Assembly: GCA_012961755.1 (NCBI GenBank)
Contig: DTYS01000316.1
Coordinates: 1-7,570 of the forward strand
DNA from: Candidatus Latescibacterota bacterium
GTDB lineage: Bacteria > Latescibacterota > 4484-107 > B68-G9
Direction: 5' to 3'
DNA length: 7,570 nucleotides
This document shows positions 6,249 through 7,570 of this stretch, one piece after another. The first letter of the stretch is position 1. Every line of letters begins with the position of its first letter. Made by a program: the position numbers and the translations under genes. The notes under the pieces were generated by a model. It was not told where the DNA came from, did not search any database, and saw only the letters and a program-made list of their open reading frames with translations.

Positions 6249-6256
6249 GAGGAGGT
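6249..6256 (+). promoter_or_regulatory. Strong Shine-Dalgarno site that sets the epimerase start
   Basis: GAGGAGGT lies 5 nt before ATG 6262 and is a near-perfect match to the 16S rRNA tail. It selects MKIGVIVDSF as the N terminus, which is the first beta strand expected for this TIM-barrel family, over GTG 6259 (2-nt spacing) and upstream in-frame starts. Confidence 0.85.
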
Positions 6257-6261
6257 CCGTG

Positions 6262-7131
6262 ATGAAGATAGGCGTCATAGTGGATTCGTTCCGACTCCCC
6301 CTGAAGGAGGGACTGTTGAAGGCCAAGGAAGTAGGGGCCGGAGGTGTGCAGATATACGCCGTCTCGGGGGAGATGGACCCCGACAACCTCCCCCCCTCCG
6401 CCCGAAGAGAACTTAAGGAGTTCGTTCGCTCCCTCGGGTTGGAGATATCCGCCCTGTGTGGGGACCTGGGAGGACACGGCTTCGCTAAGGGGGAGGAACT
6501 GGAGTGGAGAATAGTCAAGTCGAAGCAAATAATAGACTTAGCCGTTGAACTTGACACATCGATCGTGACCACGCACATAGGTGTAATAAGTGAAGACACA
6601 TCGGACCCGGCCTACGGTAACATAAAGTCCGCATGTGAGGAACTGGCTGCCTACGGTGATAGGGTGGGGGCCACGTTCGCTGTCGAGACCGGGCCCGAGC
6701 CCGCCGTAAGGCTCAAGAGGTTCTTGGACGGACTGGGACATAAGGGTGTAAGGGTTAACTTAGACCCGGCCAACTTAGTTATGGTCACAGGGGACGACCC
6801 TGTGGAGGCCACCTACCTCCTGAGGGACTACATCGTGCACACCCACGCCAAGGATGGGATAATGCTCAAGCGGACGGACCCGAAGTTAGTGTACGACTAC
6901 TTCGCGGAGGGAGGCATAGAGGACATAAGGCTCGAGGAATACTTCAAGGAGGTGCCCTTGGGCCAGGGCCAGGTGGACTTCGACCGATGGCTCCGGGCGC
7001 TTAAGGATATAGGATACGATGGTTTCCTCACGATAGAGAGGGAGGTAGGGGAGGACCCGGCCAAGGACATAGAGGAAGCCGTGAGGTTCCTGAGGGGGAA
7101 GATAAAGGAGGTGGAAAATGAAGGACGGTAA
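6262..7131 (+). CDS. Sugar phosphate isomerase/epimerase, xylose-isomerase-like TIM barrel (AP endonuclease 2 superfamily)
   Basis: This 289-residue cytoplasmic enzyme of the IolE/IolI/tagatose-epimerase-like superfamily probably isomerises or epimerises a sugar or inositol derivative with a divalent metal. It starts with a beta strand, MKIGVIVDSF, and shows the family landmarks in order: GVQIYA (28-33), TTHIG (103-107), VETGPEP (141-147), NLDPANL (166-172), HTHAKDG (193-199), PLGQGQVDF (232-240) and GFLTIERE (254-261). The expected metal ligands are E142, D168, H195 and E259, all present, so the enzyme looks active. Length is normal. The start at 6262 is chosen from GAGGAGGT and the family's usual N terminus. 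A TTG at 6172 behind GGAGGA would add 30 residues in frame but has no family support. The oxidoreductase gene overlaps its end by 14 nt, indicating a coupled pair. The substrate is not readable from sequence. Confidence 0.92.
   Translation: MKIGVIVDSFRLPLKEGLLKAKEVGAGGVQIYAVSGEMDPDNLPPSARRELKEFVRSLGLEISALCGDLGGHGFAKGEELEWRIVKSKQIIDLAVELDTSIVTTHIGVISEDTSDPAYGNIKSACEELAAYGDRVGATFAVETGPEPAVRLKRFLDGLGHKGVRVNLDPANLVMVTGDDPVEATYLLRDYIVHTHAKDGIMLKRTDPKLVYDYFAEGGIEDIRLEEYFKEVPLGQGQVDFDRWLRALKDIGYDGFLTIEREVGEDPAKDIEEAVRFLRGKIKEVENEGR
7104..7112 (+). promoter_or_regulatory. Shine-Dalgarno site inside the epimerase gene for the downstream oxidoreductase
   Basis: AAAGGAGGT at 7104-7112 lies within the last codons of the epimerase gene, 5 nt before ATG 7118. 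It fixes the oxidoreductase start and permits strong independent or coupled re-initiation. Confidence 0.85.
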
Positions 7132-7570
7132 ACTTGGATGGGGGATAGTGGGATGTGGGGTGATAGCACCCTGGCACGCCGAAAGCGTGAAAAGGTGTTC
7201 GGACGCCGAACTTGTGGCGGTGAGCGATTACGTCGAGGCTAAGGGTAGGGAATTCGCGGAAAAATATGGCGTCGCGTTCCACAGGGACTACAGGGAGCTC
7301 CTTTCCAGGGACGACATAGACGTGATATCTGTGTGCACCCCCTCCGGGCTCCACGGCGAGGTCACCGTAGCCGCGGCCGAAGCTGGGGTGCACGTGCTGT
7401 GCGAGAAGCCCTTAGAGGTCACGAAGGAAAAGATGGATGCGATGATAAGGGCCTGCAGGGAAAGAGGGGTCAAGCTCGGATGTGTATTCCAACGTAGGAC
7501 CTATAGGGCATCTCAGATGGTCAGGAAGGCCGTAGAGGAGGGGAAGCTCGGTAAGCTCGTGCTCGCGGAT
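7118..7570 (+). CDS. Gfo/Idh/MocA-family NAD(P)-dependent oxidoreductase (3' partial)
   Basis: The frame is open from ATG 7118 to the window end, giving 151 residues, essentially the whole N-terminal Rossmann domain and the start of the substrate domain. Visible motifs are the dinucleotide loop GIVGCGVIAPWHA (9-21), an acidic strand end VAVSD (33-37), DVISVCTPSGLHGE (68-81), HVLCEKPLEVT (92-102) with the family's EKP whose lysine contacts cofactor and substrate, and GCVFQRR (121-127). Family members typically run 330-400 residues, so more than half is missing, including the catalytic Asp/His region. Enzymes of this group oxidise or reduce sugars, inositols or their derivatives. The 14-nt overlap with the epimerase gene suggests the two act on one pathway. 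NAD versus NADP preference is not certain; D37 at the end of the second strand favours NAD. Confidence 0.93.
   Translation, partial: MKDGKLGWGIVGCGVIAPWHAESVKRCSDAELVAVSDYVEAKGREFAEKYGVAFHRDYRELLSRDDIDVISVCTPSGLHGEVTVAAAEAGVHVLCEKPLEVTKEKMDAMIRACRERGVKLGCVFQRRTYRASQMVRKAVEEGKLGKLVLAD

Larger units (their letters stand above)
6069..6261 (+). other. Non-coding spacer between the pilus operon and the sugar operon
   Basis: This 193-nt gap separates two functionally unrelated operons, whereas other gene junctions in the window are 14-nt overlaps to 11-nt gaps. I see no GC stem followed by a T-run, so there is no clear intrinsic terminator, and no convincing -35/-10 pair. An open frame continues upstream of the epimerase start through this region to ATG 6136, but that ATG has no proper ribosome site and the encoded stretch has no family similarity. 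The spacer contains the hairpin, repeat and Shine-Dalgarno features listed separately. Confidence 0.65.

Noticed and set aside
6136..6261. N-terminal extension of the epimerase from ATG 6136
   Set aside because: There is no proper ribosome site, the extension has no family similarity, and a strong GAGGAGGT sits directly before ATG 6262.
6069..6261. tRNA, CRISPR, intrinsic terminator or sigma-70 promoter in the spacer
   Set aside because: There is no cloverleaf or T-loop sequence, no repeat-spacer array, no GC stem with T-run, and no TTGACA/TATAAT pair at 16-18 bp spacing.
7028..7393. Antisense open frame across the epimerase-oxidoreductase junction
   Set aside because: It covers two genes with clear family motifs on the + strand and its own translation is a Pro/Ser-rich shadow.

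Overview
The window is bacterial, GC-moderate to GC-rich by eye, and gene-dense. Every gene lies on the + strand. Isoleucine is often ATA and arginine often AGG, a pattern common in thermophilic and some uncultured lineages. No gene here identifies the species, and I do not name a phylum.

Positions 1-6068 form one tightly packed operon for a type IV pilus or type II secretion-like machine of the MSHA/PilB-PilC type. In order it holds: the tail of an unrecognised beta-rich protein (1-129); the PilC/GspF inner-membrane platform protein (136-1482); the PilB/GspE/MshE extension ATPase with an N-terminal MshEN-like domain (1485-3275); a small MshD/PilV-like pseudopilin (3287-3781); a stand-alone cyclic-nucleotide-binding-domain protein (3783-4262); a PilW/GspJ-like pseudopilin (4267-4824); and a 410-residue PilX/GspK-position protein with a DUF4900-like exported domain (4836-6068). 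Gaps are 1 to 11 nt, so transcription and probably translation are coupled. The ATPase and platform would assemble a pilus whose minor subunits follow the usual V-W-X (I-J-K) order. The cyclic-nucleotide-binding gene sits inside that minor-pilin block, and the ATPase carries a likely c-di-GMP-binding domain, so two nucleotide signals may act on one machine.

Positions 6069-6261 are a 193-nt non-coding spacer. It has no clear intrinsic terminator and no convincing sigma-70 promoter. It does contain a 9-nt segment perfectly complementary to the next gene's Shine-Dalgarno region, a competing local hairpin, and a 9-bp direct repeat at exactly 40-bp spacing.

Positions 6262-7570 start an unrelated carbohydrate-type operon: a xylose-isomerase-like TIM-barrel sugar phosphate isomerase/epimerase overlapping by 14 nt a Gfo/Idh/MocA-family oxidoreductase that runs off the window end. 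Both have strong Shine-Dalgarno sequences. Such pairs usually act together on oxidised or epimerised sugars or inositols; the substrate cannot be read from the sequence.

The best candidates for something undescribed are the cyclic-nucleotide-binding protein inside a minor-pilin block, the pseudopilins with almost no leader peptide, the duplicated N-terminal module of PilC, and the spacer that may sequester a ribosome binding site.
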